Below, piece by piece: positions 8,520 to 16,234 of a stretch of DNA of 64,000 nt (the first letter of the stretch is position 1; each line of letters starts with the position of its first letter). The position numbers were made by a program, and so were the translations under genes. The stretch lies in assembly GCF_003660265.1 (NCBI RefSeq), contig NZ_QXQP01000006.1, positions 1 to 64,000 of the forward strand, written 5' to 3'. The stretch is from Helicobacter mehlei. GTDB lineage: Bacteria; Campylobacterota; Campylobacteria; Campylobacterales; Helicobacteraceae. The notes below the pieces were generated by a model, which was given only the letters and a program-made list of their open reading frames with translations, was not told where the DNA came from and ran no database searches.

Positions 8520-9296
8520 TCATTCCAACCCCTCTAGGGCCTGCATCGCCTCTTCATTGCCAAACTCCACAGCTTTTTCTAAGAATTTTTTAGCCTTTCC
8601 ACGCTTTTTGCCCGTGCCAATCCCCATTTTATAAGCCATCCCAATTTGGTAAAGGGTTTTACCAGTGTACTCCTTAGCAACCATGTTTTTGTTAAATTTT
8701 GTTACTTGTAAGAGTTTAAGATTAATGATATGTTTAAAGACTGAACCCACCATGAGATCAGAAATTGGATCGATGCCTAAGCCTCCATGATTTAAAAATG
8801 TTGCCATCCCATTAGCTCCCGATTCAATAATGATCTGCCTATACACTTTGAGGGCTTTCTTGGGGTCTTTAGGTACGCCCAGACCTTTTTGAGCCATGGT
8901 GGCTAGACCGTAATCAGTGAGCATGTAAGCAGTTGCAGCTTTTACTGGGCTAAGTCCTCCAGCAGCCAGATCTTCTGTGTTGCCTTTCTGCTTACGCCAA
9001 GCTTCTAGCCTGCGCCATACGGAATCAAAATAGGTTTTAGCCTGATAATAATCCACCTTTGTCCCCCTACCCTCTAAGTAGCAAATCCCTAAAAAGGCCG
9101 TGCCTAAAACATTATCGTCTGCATCTGCCTGCTTGAAGTGCTCAAAAGCCTCTTTGTCGCGGTGTTTGTTTAGGGCTTCATACCCTTGTTCAACTTGCTG
9201 GCCTAGGGAATAGTCTACCCAATACGCCCTCAAAGGGGTACATACAAGCCAAAAAAATCCAAACAACAATGCCCATTTGCGTAAACTAACCGACAT
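8520..9296 (-). CDS. Secreted Sel1-repeat protein (third of cluster)
   Basis: A 258-residue protein with a signal peptide (MSVSLRKWALLFGFFWLVCTPLRA, cleavage near 24) and Sel1-like repeats, e.g. GTAFLGICYLEGRGTKVDYYQA (about 66-87) and the C-terminal YQIGMAYKMGIGTGKKRGKAKKF. Sel1 repeats are alpha/alpha scaffolds for protein contacts; in Helicobacter such proteins are often exported. It lacks the paired cysteines of Hcp proteins. The C-terminal half is clearly related to the neighbour at 9320, so the two probably arose by duplication. An AAAGGA site precedes the ATG. Function unknown. Confidence 0.8.
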   Translation of the reverse strand: MSVSLRKWALLFGFFWLVCTPLRAYWVDYSLGQQVEQGYEALNKHRDKEAFEHFKQADADDNVLGTAFLGICYLEGRGTKVDYYQAKTYFDSVWRRLEAWRKQKGNTEDLAAGGLSPVKAATAYMLTDYGLATMAQKGLGVPKDPKKALKVYRQIIIESGANGMATFLNHGGLGIDPISDLMVGSVFKHIINLKLLQVTKFNKNMVAKEYTGKTLYQIGMAYKMGIGTGKKRGKAKKFLEKAVEFGNEEAMQALEGLE

Positions 9297-9319
9297 GTTT
9301 ATCCTTTTATTTAAATTAT

Positions 9320-10159
9320 TTAAAGATCACGCATAGCCTTTAAGGCTTCCTTATTGCCTAAGTCAAAAGCCATGTTGAAACATTCCTTTGCCTTTTTGTG
9401 GCTTCTGCCTGTGCCTACCCCCATTTTATAAGCCATGCCCATTTTATAAAGGGTTTGGCCCACCAAAATTTTAATAAAAGGGAGTCGGCGTAAAAGCGCA
9501 ACGGGCAATTTTTTCAAATTAAAAGTCTTCGAAACTGGGAGGCGGGCTAAACCACCTACATAAGGCAACATATTTGTTAAAGACCATCCATGCCCGTTAT
9601 TCGCCCCTACATTGGCTAAGATCAGTTTATAAAGCTTAAACGCTTTTTTGGGGTCTTTTTTACCCTCCAAGCCCTCTTCATACATGTGGGCTAAACTCAA
9701 ATTCACCACAATCATGGCAGCACTAAGGTAAGTTGGGATATATGGTTCCCTCTCACCAAGGAGGCCCTCACCAGGGTTACTCCCATCAAGACTATTGTAT
9801 GTATGTGCTTTAGACACTTCTTTCTTAACCGCAGGATTGTTCAGTACAATATGGAAATAGACTTTGGCTTTATTGAGGTTAGCCTCAACCCCTAAGCCAT
9901 AGGCATAGAGCCTACCCAAAAGTGCCGTACCCAACACATCGCCTTTTTTATTGGCCTGCTCGTAAATCTCATAGGCTTTCTTGTAATTTTGATTGAATAG
10001 ATCCGCTTGAATGCCCTCGTATAAAGAAGGGCTGATCTTTTCATCAAAATTCTCATCCCCTCTTAAGGGTGCAAACGCTACCCACAATGCCAAAAAACCT
10101 ACTAGGATTTTTTCAAGCACAGACCAAAAACCGTGATTGACTCGTTTTTCATAACACAT
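9320..10159 (-). CDS. Secreted Sel1-repeat protein (second of cluster)
   Basis: A 279-residue paralogue of the gene at 8520. The ATG at 10159 is preferred over a TTG three bases upstream because AAGGAAA sits at the right distance. A hydrophobic signal segment covers about residues 12-33 (VLEKILVGFLALWVAFAP). Sel1 motifs include GTALLGRLYAYGLGVEANLNKA (about 81-102) and YKMGMAYKMGVGTGRSHKKAKE near the end. It is 23 bases upstream of the next gene and likely co-transcribed with it. Function unknown. Confidence 0.8.
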   Translation of the reverse strand: MCYEKRVNHGFWSVLEKILVGFLALWVAFAPLRGDENFDEKISPSLYEGIQADLFNQNYKKAYEIYEQANKKGDVLGTALLGRLYAYGLGVEANLNKAKVYFHIVLNNPAVKKEVSKAHTYNSLDGSNPGEGLLGEREPYIPTYLSAAMIVVNLSLAHMYEEGLEGKKDPKKAFKLYKLILANVGANNGHGWSLTNMLPYVGGLARLPVSKTFNLKKLPVALLRRLPFIKILVGQTLYKMGMAYKMGVGTGRSHKKAKECFNMAFDLGNKEALKAMRDL

Positions 10160-10298
10160 CAATTTTCCTTTCCTTGAGAGAGTTTTTTAACGCTTTGGCA
10201 AGCTTTATCTACTGCCAACAACAAGACCACTTGCCACACACGCTTTTTCAACACAACGCAAGATTTTATTTTGAAATCCACTTTTAAAACTTGGCATC

Positions 10299-10317
10299 AT
10301 GAAGTTTTAAACTTCAT
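10299..10317. repeat. Perfect short inverted repeat between Sel1 genes
   Basis: ATGAAGTTT and AAACTTCAT flank a single T, followed on the plus strand by a run of T. As an RNA hairpin it would need a few opened pairs for a loop. On the minus strand, the direction of the flanking genes, no T run follows, so it is a poor terminator there. It could be a processing or regulator-binding site; function unknown. Confidence 0.4.
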
Positions 10318-10352
10318 TTTTTAAGAGGCTAGGGCTTTAAGATTTTTACAGC

Positions 10353-11387
10353 TTACTTGCGCTCTTTTAAAACTCTTAAATCTTCACAACCCCGCTTATC
10401 ACCTAGTCGGCAAGCCTTTTTATAATATTCTTCGGCCTTAGCTTCTGATGCCCCCTTTGGGAACACACCTGTTGCCGTTGCGCACTCAGCACTTCCGTAT
10501 AAAGCCCCCAAAGCAGTATAAGCCTCAGCATCCCCCATCTTGGTAGCTTTTTCATAGTATCCTAGAATTTTTGGAAGGGCACTTGTGTTTTGACCATCTG
10601 TGTTTTGACCATCAACAAATATGTTTTGATTATCTGGACTTTGACTATCATAAAAATCATGGTCGCAATAGAGATTCCCCAAAGCAGTATAAGCTTTGGC
10701 ACTTCCCATTTTTGCCGCTTTTTTATAGTATTCCTTGGCTGCTTGGTAATAAGAATCTGCCATGCTGTAATAAGAATCTGACATATCCTTGTATTTCTTT
10801 GACTGCTCGTCCGTCAGCTTACGAAAATCTTTACGATTTTCCGGAAGATTTTCCATACCTTTGTTATCGTAATCTTCGGCTTTTTCAAAATAAAATTTTG
10901 CAGCTTTGAGATACGCATCCACATTATGATTTTGAGGCGCATTGCTTAGGATTTTGCTTAGGGTTTCAGCTTTTTGACAAACCTCTTTATCCCTCGCAAT
11001 TTGGCAAAATTTTTGGTAATAATGGTGCGCCACTTTGCCATCTTGCTCCACTCCCATGCCATTCTCATACATGACCCCTAACATGCCATATGAGCTAGCA
11101 TTCTCCATTTTTGCCCCTTTTTGGAAGTATTGCAGGGCTTTAGAGTAATCTTTAGCAACACCTTTGCCATTGAAATACATCAACCCCAAGTCGAAATAAG
11201 CCCTAGTCTCCCCCATATCTGCCCCTTTTTGGTAGTATTGCAGGGCTTTAGAGTAGTCTTTATTCTCATCGTAAGACTTTGCCATTTTGTAATACTCATC
11301 TGCCTGACTATTGGCATAACAAACCCCTAAAACCACTGCGAGCCCTAGCAAAACCCGCAACACACATTTTTTAAACGCCACTGACAT
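10353..11387 (-). CDS. Secreted Sel1-repeat protein (first of cluster)
   Basis: A 344-residue protein with a signal peptide (MSVAFKKCVLRVLLGLAVVL, cleavage near residue 25) and several Sel1 repeats, including YSKALQYYQKGADMGETRAY and GMLGVMYENGMGVEQDGKV in the N-terminal half, and KKAAKMGSAKAYTALGNLY and KATKMGDAEAYTALGALYG further on. A low-complexity stretch of DGQN repeats occurs around residues 253-265. AAGGAG precedes the ATG. It follows the poly-C ORF by 12 bases, so expression may depend on that gene's transcript. Confidence 0.82.
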   Translation of the reverse strand: MSVAFKKCVLRVLLGLAVVLGVCYANSQADEYYKMAKSYDENKDYSKALQYYQKGADMGETRAYFDLGLMYFNGKGVAKDYSKALQYFQKGAKMENASSYGMLGVMYENGMGVEQDGKVAHHYYQKFCQIARDKEVCQKAETLSKILSNAPQNHNVDAYLKAAKFYFEKAEDYDNKGMENLPENRKDFRKLTDEQSKKYKDMSDSYYSMADSYYQAAKEYYKKAAKMGSAKAYTALGNLYCDHDFYDSQSPDNQNIFVDGQNTDGQNTSALPKILGYYEKATKMGDAEAYTALGALYGSAECATATGVFPKGASEAKAEEYYKKACRLGDKRGCEDLRVLKERK

Positions 11388-11399
11388 TTTTACTCCTTG

Positions 11400-11882
11400 T
11401 CAAGATTTAGATTTAAGACTTAATTCTGTAGCTTTCTGCAAGTAAGCTTTTGTTTCATTCCCTACCATACAAAAGCAAGCCAGCTCAAAAAGAGCCTGCC
11501 CCAATGCTTTACATCTCCAGTCATCACTAGAATAATGATCTGCCATGATGATTTCAAGGTCAATTTTGTTTTTTTGATTTGTTAAGTCCAAAACTATATT
11601 GCGCAGTATTTTGGACACTTCTAGCAATCTAGTTTGCAAAAAATGTAAGAGTTCAGATAAAAACACTTGGAGAACCCCAAAACTATCAAGCGTAGCGCCC
11701 ATGATTGCCCACTTCTTGCTTTTTAAACTTTTAAAATCTATAAGATGAAAGGCAGGAGTGGAAAAAGGCGAGGGGTTAGAACAAAACTTTAGTTCAGCTG
11801 TGCTTAGTGGTTGTATGGGGGGGGGGGGGGGGGGTGAAAATAAAGGCAAGTTTTTAAGGTGCATACAAAGTCCCAAAGTCAA
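11400..11882 (-). CDS. Hypothetical ORF with phase-variable poly-C tract
   Basis: An unrecognised protein of about 154-160 residues. Possible starts are TTG at 11882 or ATG at 11864; neither has a strong ribosome site. Eighteen C residues (coding strand; 18 G at 11817-11834 on plus) encode six prolines near the N-terminus, and the frame is open through the tract as read. Slippage by one or two bases would end translation early, so this is a probable ON/OFF gene. It lies directly upstream of the Sel1 genes. The C-terminus (ALFELACFCMVGNETKAYLQKA) is helical but not diagnostic. Confidence 0.5.
   Translation of the reverse strand: MTLGLCMHLKNLPLFSPPPPPPIQPLSTAELKFCSNPSPFSTPAFHLIDFKSLKSKKWAIMGATLDSFGVLQVFLSELLHFLQTRLLEVSKILRNIVLDLTNQKNKIDLEIIMADHYSSDDWRCKALGQALFELACFCMVGNETKAYLQKATELSLKSKS
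11817..11834. repeat. G18 homopolymer tract (contingency locus)
   Basis: Eighteen consecutive G on the plus strand (C on the coding strand) within the 5' part of the minus-strand ORF. Tracts this long are prone to slipped-strand mispairing in Helicobacter. The exact count is also hard to sequence, so ON/OFF state is provisional. Confidence 0.85.
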
Positions 11883-11917
11883 TTTTAATAGCTTGCTGTG
11901 TCAAAGACAAGGGTGCA

Positions 11918-11923
11918 TTATAG
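11918..11923 (-). promoter_or_regulatory. -10 box for the poly-C ORF and Sel1 operon
   Basis: TATAAT on the minus strand, preceded by TGC (an extended -10). It is placed to start transcription around 11910, upstream of the poly-C ORF. Confidence 0.5.
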
Positions 11924-12300
11924 CATGGTTTTTGAAAAAAGGGCTAGAAACGGCAACTTAAAACCTATAAATAAAACTATACAAATTTTTTATAGGATCA
12001 TTTTTGCCCCAATAGTCCCAATTTTTGTTAAAATAGGCGTTACCTTTAACGCTTGCGGACATGCGAAAAGCCAGACACCCGAAAACCAACGGTGCAGAGC
12101 AGGCATGGATGAACCAAGAATACAGCAGAAATCCGAGCTTTGCAGGATTTTGCAGAGTTTTATAGGATTTTATAGGTCTGTAAGAACGGTTAGCCCTTTA
12201 ATGTCTTTAAGCCAACCACCTTAGCCTAGACGCTAGTATTTTGCCATCCACCACAAATTTTTTTAAGGTTGTCTTAACCCCCTTATTTGTTTAAATCCCC
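11924..12300. other. Intergenic region with a hairpin between divergent units
   Basis: About 380 bases with no convincing protein gene. A six-pair hairpin GCGTTA-CCTT-TAACGC lies at 12037-12052, and the sequence after it is less AT-rich and has repeated AGGATTTT / TATAGG units (about 12142-12176). It could carry a small RNA, but it does not match SRP RNA, tmRNA or RNase P RNA signatures that I know. The last part is the promoter of the RM gene. Confidence 0.35.
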
Positions 12301-12306
12301 TATAAT
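12301..12306 (+). promoter_or_regulatory. -10 box of the BcgI-like RM operon
   Basis: TATAAT, 24 bases before the RM start and followed by AAAGGAG. The same arrangement, with TATAAC, is preserved before the relic copy at 8246-8251. Confidence 0.55.
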
Positions 12307-12329
12307 GCCCCCTTTTATAAAGGAGAAAC

Positions 12330-14372
12330 ATGCCCAGCCAAGAAGAAACCATGGAATACGGAATCAAAAAAGAACTAGAAGCCCTTAACATTGCCTACTA
12401 CGCCAAAACAGCCCCCATCAATGAGGAAACCCAAAGGGCGTTAGAACAAGCCCCTTCAAAGAGCGGGGGGAGTGGCAAGAATTACCCCGATCTCAAATTG
12501 CTTTTAAGCACGCCCAGCGCGCGCAAATTGCCCGTGATGATCGAGGTCAAGGGACTTAAGGGGCGTTTAGCCAAGTTTGGCAAGGATCATAGCCCAGATT
12601 TAAGCACCAACGCCATTAAAAATTACGCCCTCAATGGGGCGTTGCACTACGCCAATGCGATTTTAGATTATAGCTATAGCTACAATGAGGCGATCGCCAT
12701 AGGGATCAATGGCTATGAAGAAGCGGGCAAACTCTACAAGCAATACGCCCTTTACTATCTCAACACCAAGCACCTAGCCGTGCCTCAAAGGATCGGGGAA
12801 TTTAGTGATTTGGGGATTTTGGCGGATTTAGGGAGGTTAGAACAAGCCCTAGACAACCTCACTTTAAGCGAGGCGGAGCGCAATAAAGCTATTGAGGACT
12901 TAGAGAGCCAAACAGAGGCGCAACTCAACAAGCTTAACCAGTTCTTGCATGACGATATTTTAAATTTAAACCCCAACGCCCGAGTGGCGTTGTTGGTGGG
13001 CATGATCATGGCGGCTACGGGCGTGGCAGATAAAATCCGCCCCCTAAAATTAGAGGATTTGCATGGCGAACAAGACAAGGACACCCACGATGGGCATGAA
13101 TTTTTAAAGAAAATCAAAGCTTTTTTAAACGCCAAGCATTTACCCCAAGAAAAAGTCGAAATTATCCTTGATGAACTCAAGCAAGCCTTTATCCACTCCA
13201 AGTTGTGGTTTTTAAACAGCTACACCAGTGCCAACACTGCCGAAAGCCCTTTAAAAAAGATTTATGGGCGGTTTTTAGAGGGGGTTTATCCGCTCGTTAA
13301 AAAGCTCACCAGTGCAGACATTGCGGGTAGGCTGTTTAATTCAATCACCAAGTGGCTTGAAGTCCCGGACAATGAAAAAAACGATGTGGTTCTAACCCCT
13401 CGTATGGTGGTGGATTTAATGGTGGAGTTGGCCCAAGTCAATAAAGATTCTTATGTTTGGGATTATGCCACGGGCTCGGGGGCGTTTTTGGTTTCTAGCA
13501 TGAATAAAATGTTAAAAGATTGCGAAGAGAAGATCACAAATCCCACAGACAGAGAGAAGAAAAAGGCACAAATTCGAGCGTATCAACTCTTAGGCATTGA
13601 AAAGAGGGCAGATATTTACTTGTTAGGCGTGCTGAACATGCTTTTATTGGGCGATGGGAGCGCGAATTTGTTACACAAGGATAGTTTAGTGGATTTTGAG
13701 GAGGGGCAACCCGTCAAATATGAGCAAGGCGATCGCAAAAACGAACCTTTTAGGGCAAATGTGTTTTTACTCAACCCCCCCTACAGCGCAAAGGGCAAGG
13801 GCTTTATTTTTGTGGAGCGGGCATTAGAGAGGATGAAAAGCGGGCGCGCGGTGGTGATCATTCAAGAAAATGCCGGAAGTGGCAATGGCGACATTTACAC
13901 CAAAAAGATTTTAGAACACAGCACTTTAGTGGCAAGCATTAAAATGCCCCTAGATTTGTTCGTGGGTAAATCTAGCGTGCAAACCGCGATCTATGTTTTT
14001 GATGTGGGCACGCCCCACGACCCCAATAAAAATGTCAAATTCATAGACTTTAGCAACGATGGCTACACCCGCGCGGCGCGCAAAAAGGCAAGGGCTAGCA
14101 CAAATTTACGCGACACCGACCACGCCAAAGAGCGCTACGCCGAGTTGGTTGCCTTAGTTTTAGGCAATAAAAGAGAAACAAACTTTTATAAAGATTGCTA
14201 CATAGAGGACACGATCAACACTGAGGGCAAGGACTGGACCTATGCCCAACACCAAAAGATAGACACCACGCCTAAGCTGGGCGATTTTAGCGGTAGCGTG
14301 GCGGAGTTTTTAGCCTATGAAGTGTCCTTAGTGCTCAAAGGCACAGAGGGAAAGCCCCTAACCCACGCCTAA
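12330..14372 (+). CDS. BcgI-like restriction-modification subunit: N-terminal nuclease fused to N6-adenine methyltransferase
   Basis: A 680-residue protein, longer than a normal type I HsdM. The N-terminus has a PD-(D/E)xK-type nuclease pattern: YPDLKL with D54, then MIEVKG with E72 and K74. The methyltransferase domain shows motif I DYATGSGAFLV (about 378-388) and the catalytic NPPY (about 482-485) of gamma-class N6-adenine enzymes. Fused cutting and methylating activities plus separate specificity proteins downstream fit the BcgI (type IIB) layout, and no hsdR is present in the window. A homologous pair with a poly-G tract, HP1472/HP1471, exists in H. pylori (from memory). Start supported by AAAGGAG. 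Nuclease assignment is from motif reading only. Confidence 0.8.
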   Translation: MPSQEETMEYGIKKELEALNIAYYAKTAPINEETQRALEQAPSKSGGSGKNYPDLKLLLSTPSARKLPVMIEVKGLKGRLAKFGKDHSPDLSTNAIKNYALNGALHYANAILDYSYSYNEAIAIGINGYEEAGKLYKQYALYYLNTKHLAVPQRIGEFSDLGILADLGRLEQALDNLTLSEAERNKAIEDLESQTEAQLNKLNQFLHDDILNLNPNARVALLVGMIMAATGVADKIRPLKLEDLHGEQDKDTHDGHEFLKKIKAFLNAKHLPQEKVEIILDELKQAFIHSKLWFLNSYTSANTAESPLKKIYGRFLEGVYPLVKKLTSADIAGRLFNSITKWLEVPDNEKNDVVLTPRMVVDLMVELAQVNKDSYVWDYATGSGAFLVSSMNKMLKDCEEKITNPTDREKKKAQIRAYQLLGIEKRADIYLLGVLNMLLLGDGSANLLHKDSLVDFEEGQPVKYEQGDRKNEPFRANVFLLNPPYSAKGKGFIFVERALERMKSGRAVVIIQENAGSGNGDIYTKKILEHSTLVASIKMPLDLFVGKSSVQTAIYVFDVGTPHDPNKNVKFIDFSNDGYTRAARKKARASTNLRDTDHAKERYAELVALVLGNKRETNFYKDCYIEDTINTEGKDWTYAQHQKIDTTPKLGDFSGSVAEFLAYEVSLVLKGTEGKPLTHA

Positions 14373-14386
14373 AAAGCTGGCAGGCT

Positions 14387-15556
14387 TTGTGCGCCCTAGA
14401 GTGGTGTGGGGTGCAATTAGGGGGGATTTTTGAGGTGTTTAAGCCTGCCAAACACAGCCACCAAAAACGGCTTTTACCCACAGAACCCAAAGAGGGCTAT
14501 ATCCCGGCCATCACTTGCACCACGCAAAACAACGGCATCGCCTGTTATATGCCAAAAGAGGGGGCTTTGGTGCTGGAAAATATGATTTCTGTGGGGGCTA
14601 ATGGCGATGCGCCCGCCTTTTACCAACCTAGAGAATTTACACTTTTGCAAGATTGTTACGCCCTAAAATTTAAGGGCAAAGAGCTAAACCGCTTGCAATA
14701 TTTGTTTTTGGTCGTGTGCCTAAATAAGGTCTTGGCTAAGTTTAACTGGAACAACAAATCCGGTTGGGCTAAGGTCAGCCAAGAGAAAATCCTTTTGCCC
14801 TTTGCCAAGAATGGGGAAATTGCTTTTGAAGTGATAGAGGTATTTATAAGGGAACTTCAAGCGGAGCGCTTGAGGGAACTTCAAGCGTATCTAAAAGTAA
14901 CAGGATTGGAGGACACTATGCTAACCCCAGAGGAAAAACACGCCTTAAATATTTTCACAAACTATTTTGTTTGGAAATCGGGGGGGGGGGGGGGGGGGGG
15001 AGAACCCTTAACTTGGCAAGAGTTTAAAATCGGGGCGTTGTTTGACATAAAGACCCCTAAAAGAAAATTTGACGCTAATAAGGTGCGCTTTTGTGTGGGT
15101 GGATACCCGTATGTGGCAAGGGGGGCAACTAACAACGGCATTAGGGGCAATATTGAAGCAGACCCCATTTTTTTAAATAATGCCCCAAGTATCAGTTTCG
15201 GGCAGGACACAGCGACCATTTTTTACCAAGACAAACCTTACTTCACGGGCGATAAAATCAAGATTTTCACGCTAAAAGAGGGCAGGCTAGAACGCCATAG
15301 GGCGTTATTTTTCATTGCGAGCATGCGTAAAGCCTTTAGCTCTTTTAGCTGGGGCAGCACTTCTTTTAAACAATCCCTTTTAGAGAACATACCCTTTAAA
15401 TTGCCCACCCATAAAGATGGCACCATCGCCTATGATCTCATGGAAAACTTCATCAAAGTCCTAGAGAAACAACAGATCGAGAGAGTCATGGCTTTGTGGG
15501 ATCAAAAGTTAAACGCTTATGACAAAGTCTTAAGCACGCCGTTAAAGCCCGTTTAA
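14387..15556 (+). CDS. Specificity subunit S1: two target-recognition domains joined through a poly-G linker
   Basis: A 389-residue specificity protein. The first recognition domain runs from about residue 1 to 170 (VQLGGIFEVFK ... VIEVFIREL); the second from about 206 to the end (LTWQEFKIGALFD ... ENFIKVLEKQQIERVMALWD). A G21 tract encodes about seven glycines between them and the frame is open as read. With 20 or 22 G the protein stops within a few codons, leaving a single-domain half subunit. The start is a TTG 15 bases after the RM stop, so translation is probably coupled. It determines the DNA site bound by the RM protein. Confidence 0.82.
   Translation: MCALEWCGVQLGGIFEVFKPAKHSHQKRLLPTEPKEGYIPAITCTTQNNGIACYMPKEGALVLENMISVGANGDAPAFYQPREFTLLQDCYALKFKGKELNRLQYLFLVVCLNKVLAKFNWNNKSGWAKVSQEKILLPFAKNGEIAFEVIEVFIRELQAERLRELQAYLKVTGLEDTMLTPEEKHALNIFTNYFVWKSGGGGGGGEPLTWQEFKIGALFDIKTPKRKFDANKVRFCVGGYPYVARGATNNGIRGNIEADPIFLNNAPSISFGQDTATIFYQDKPYFTGDKIKIFTLKEGRLERHRALFFIASMRKAFSSFSWGSTSFKQSLLENIPFKLPTHKDGTIAYDLMENFIKVLEKQQIERVMALWDQKLNAYDKVLSTPLKPV
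14849..14887 (+). repeat. 24-bp tandem repeat in the S1 spacer helix
   Basis: AGGGAACTTCAAGCG occurs at 14849-14863 and again at 14873-14887, a period of 24 bases giving RELQAERL then RELQAYLK. In type I specificity subunits, copy number of similar spacer repeats changes the distance between half-sites. Here only two units are present. Confidence 0.6.
14980..15000. repeat. G21 homopolymer tract inside specificity gene S1
   Basis: Twenty-one G bases between the two recognition domains. Current length keeps both domains in frame. Changes by one or two bases truncate the protein after domain 1 (stop TAA or TAA a few codons on, in either shifted frame). Confidence 0.88.
15430..15510 (+). repeat. 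Conserved module-end repeat (copies also at 16106-16186 and 16710-16795)
   Basis: The DNA coding for the C-terminal helix ENFIKxLEKQQIERVMALWD is nearly repeated at the end of S1, S2 and S3 in direct orientation. The repeats could allow recombination between modules as well as serving as the dimerising helix of half subunits. Confidence 0.6.
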
Positions 15557-15612
15557 ATGGGGTTAAAATGAGAGGTGGTTACAATGGGAGCAAAAATTTT
15601 AAAGGAGTGCCA

Positions 15613-16216
15613 ATGACCCTACAAGAGAACAACGCCCCCGTTATGACTATGGGGGGGGGGGGGGGTAAGTCTAGATAGTTTTAAATGGCAGGAGTTTAAA
15701 ATCAAAGACATTTTTGAAGTGGCTATGTCTAAAAAGATTTTCCATGCCAACACTTTAAACATTGAGGAAAACCCTAAAGAGGGCTTTTACCCCTATGTGG
15801 TGCGGAGCGCGCGTAATAATGGCATTCGGGGGTTTATCCAAGAACAAGAGGTTTATTTAAACCCGGGCAACACTCTAATCTTTGCGATGGACACCTTTAG
15901 CGTGTTTTACCAAGAAACCCCCTACTTTACGGGCAATAAGATTAAGATTTTAATCCCCAAATTTGGCATGACAAGGTGGAGCGCACTTTTTATCGCGGTG
16001 TGTTGCCAAAAGGCGTTTAAAACTTTCACATGGGGCATGAACGCCACCCACCAAGATGTAGAGAACTTTAAAATCCCCTTGCCCGTGATCCAAGACCAAA
16101 TTACCTATGAATACATGGAGCACTTCATCAAAGCCCTAGAAAAACAACACATTGAAAGGGTAAAGGCGTTGTGGGATCAAAGATTAAAGGCGTATGAGGA
16201 TACAATACGCGTTTAA
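15613..16216 (+). CDS. Specificity module S2 (single recognition domain), phase-OFF as read
   Basis: AAAGGAG precedes an ATG at 15613. The frame runs 13 codons to a G15 tract (15651-15665) and then stops at TAG 15676-15678. Downstream, in another frame, a full recognition domain is intact (SFKWQEFKIKDIFEVAM ... EHFIKALEKQHIERVKALWD) and ends at 16216. Fourteen or seventeen G would join the two parts into about 200 residues. The internal ATG at 15724 has no good ribosome site. Domain body resembles domain 2 of S1 (YPYV, NNGIRG, PYFTGxKIKI). Confidence 0.78.
15651..15665. repeat. G15 homopolymer tract controlling S2
   Basis: Fifteen G directly after the codons ATG ACT AT of the S2 leader. Frame arithmetic predicts OFF at 15 or 16 and ON at 14 or 17. 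Confidence 0.88.
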
Positions 16217-16234
16217 AACCTAAAGGATTCATCA

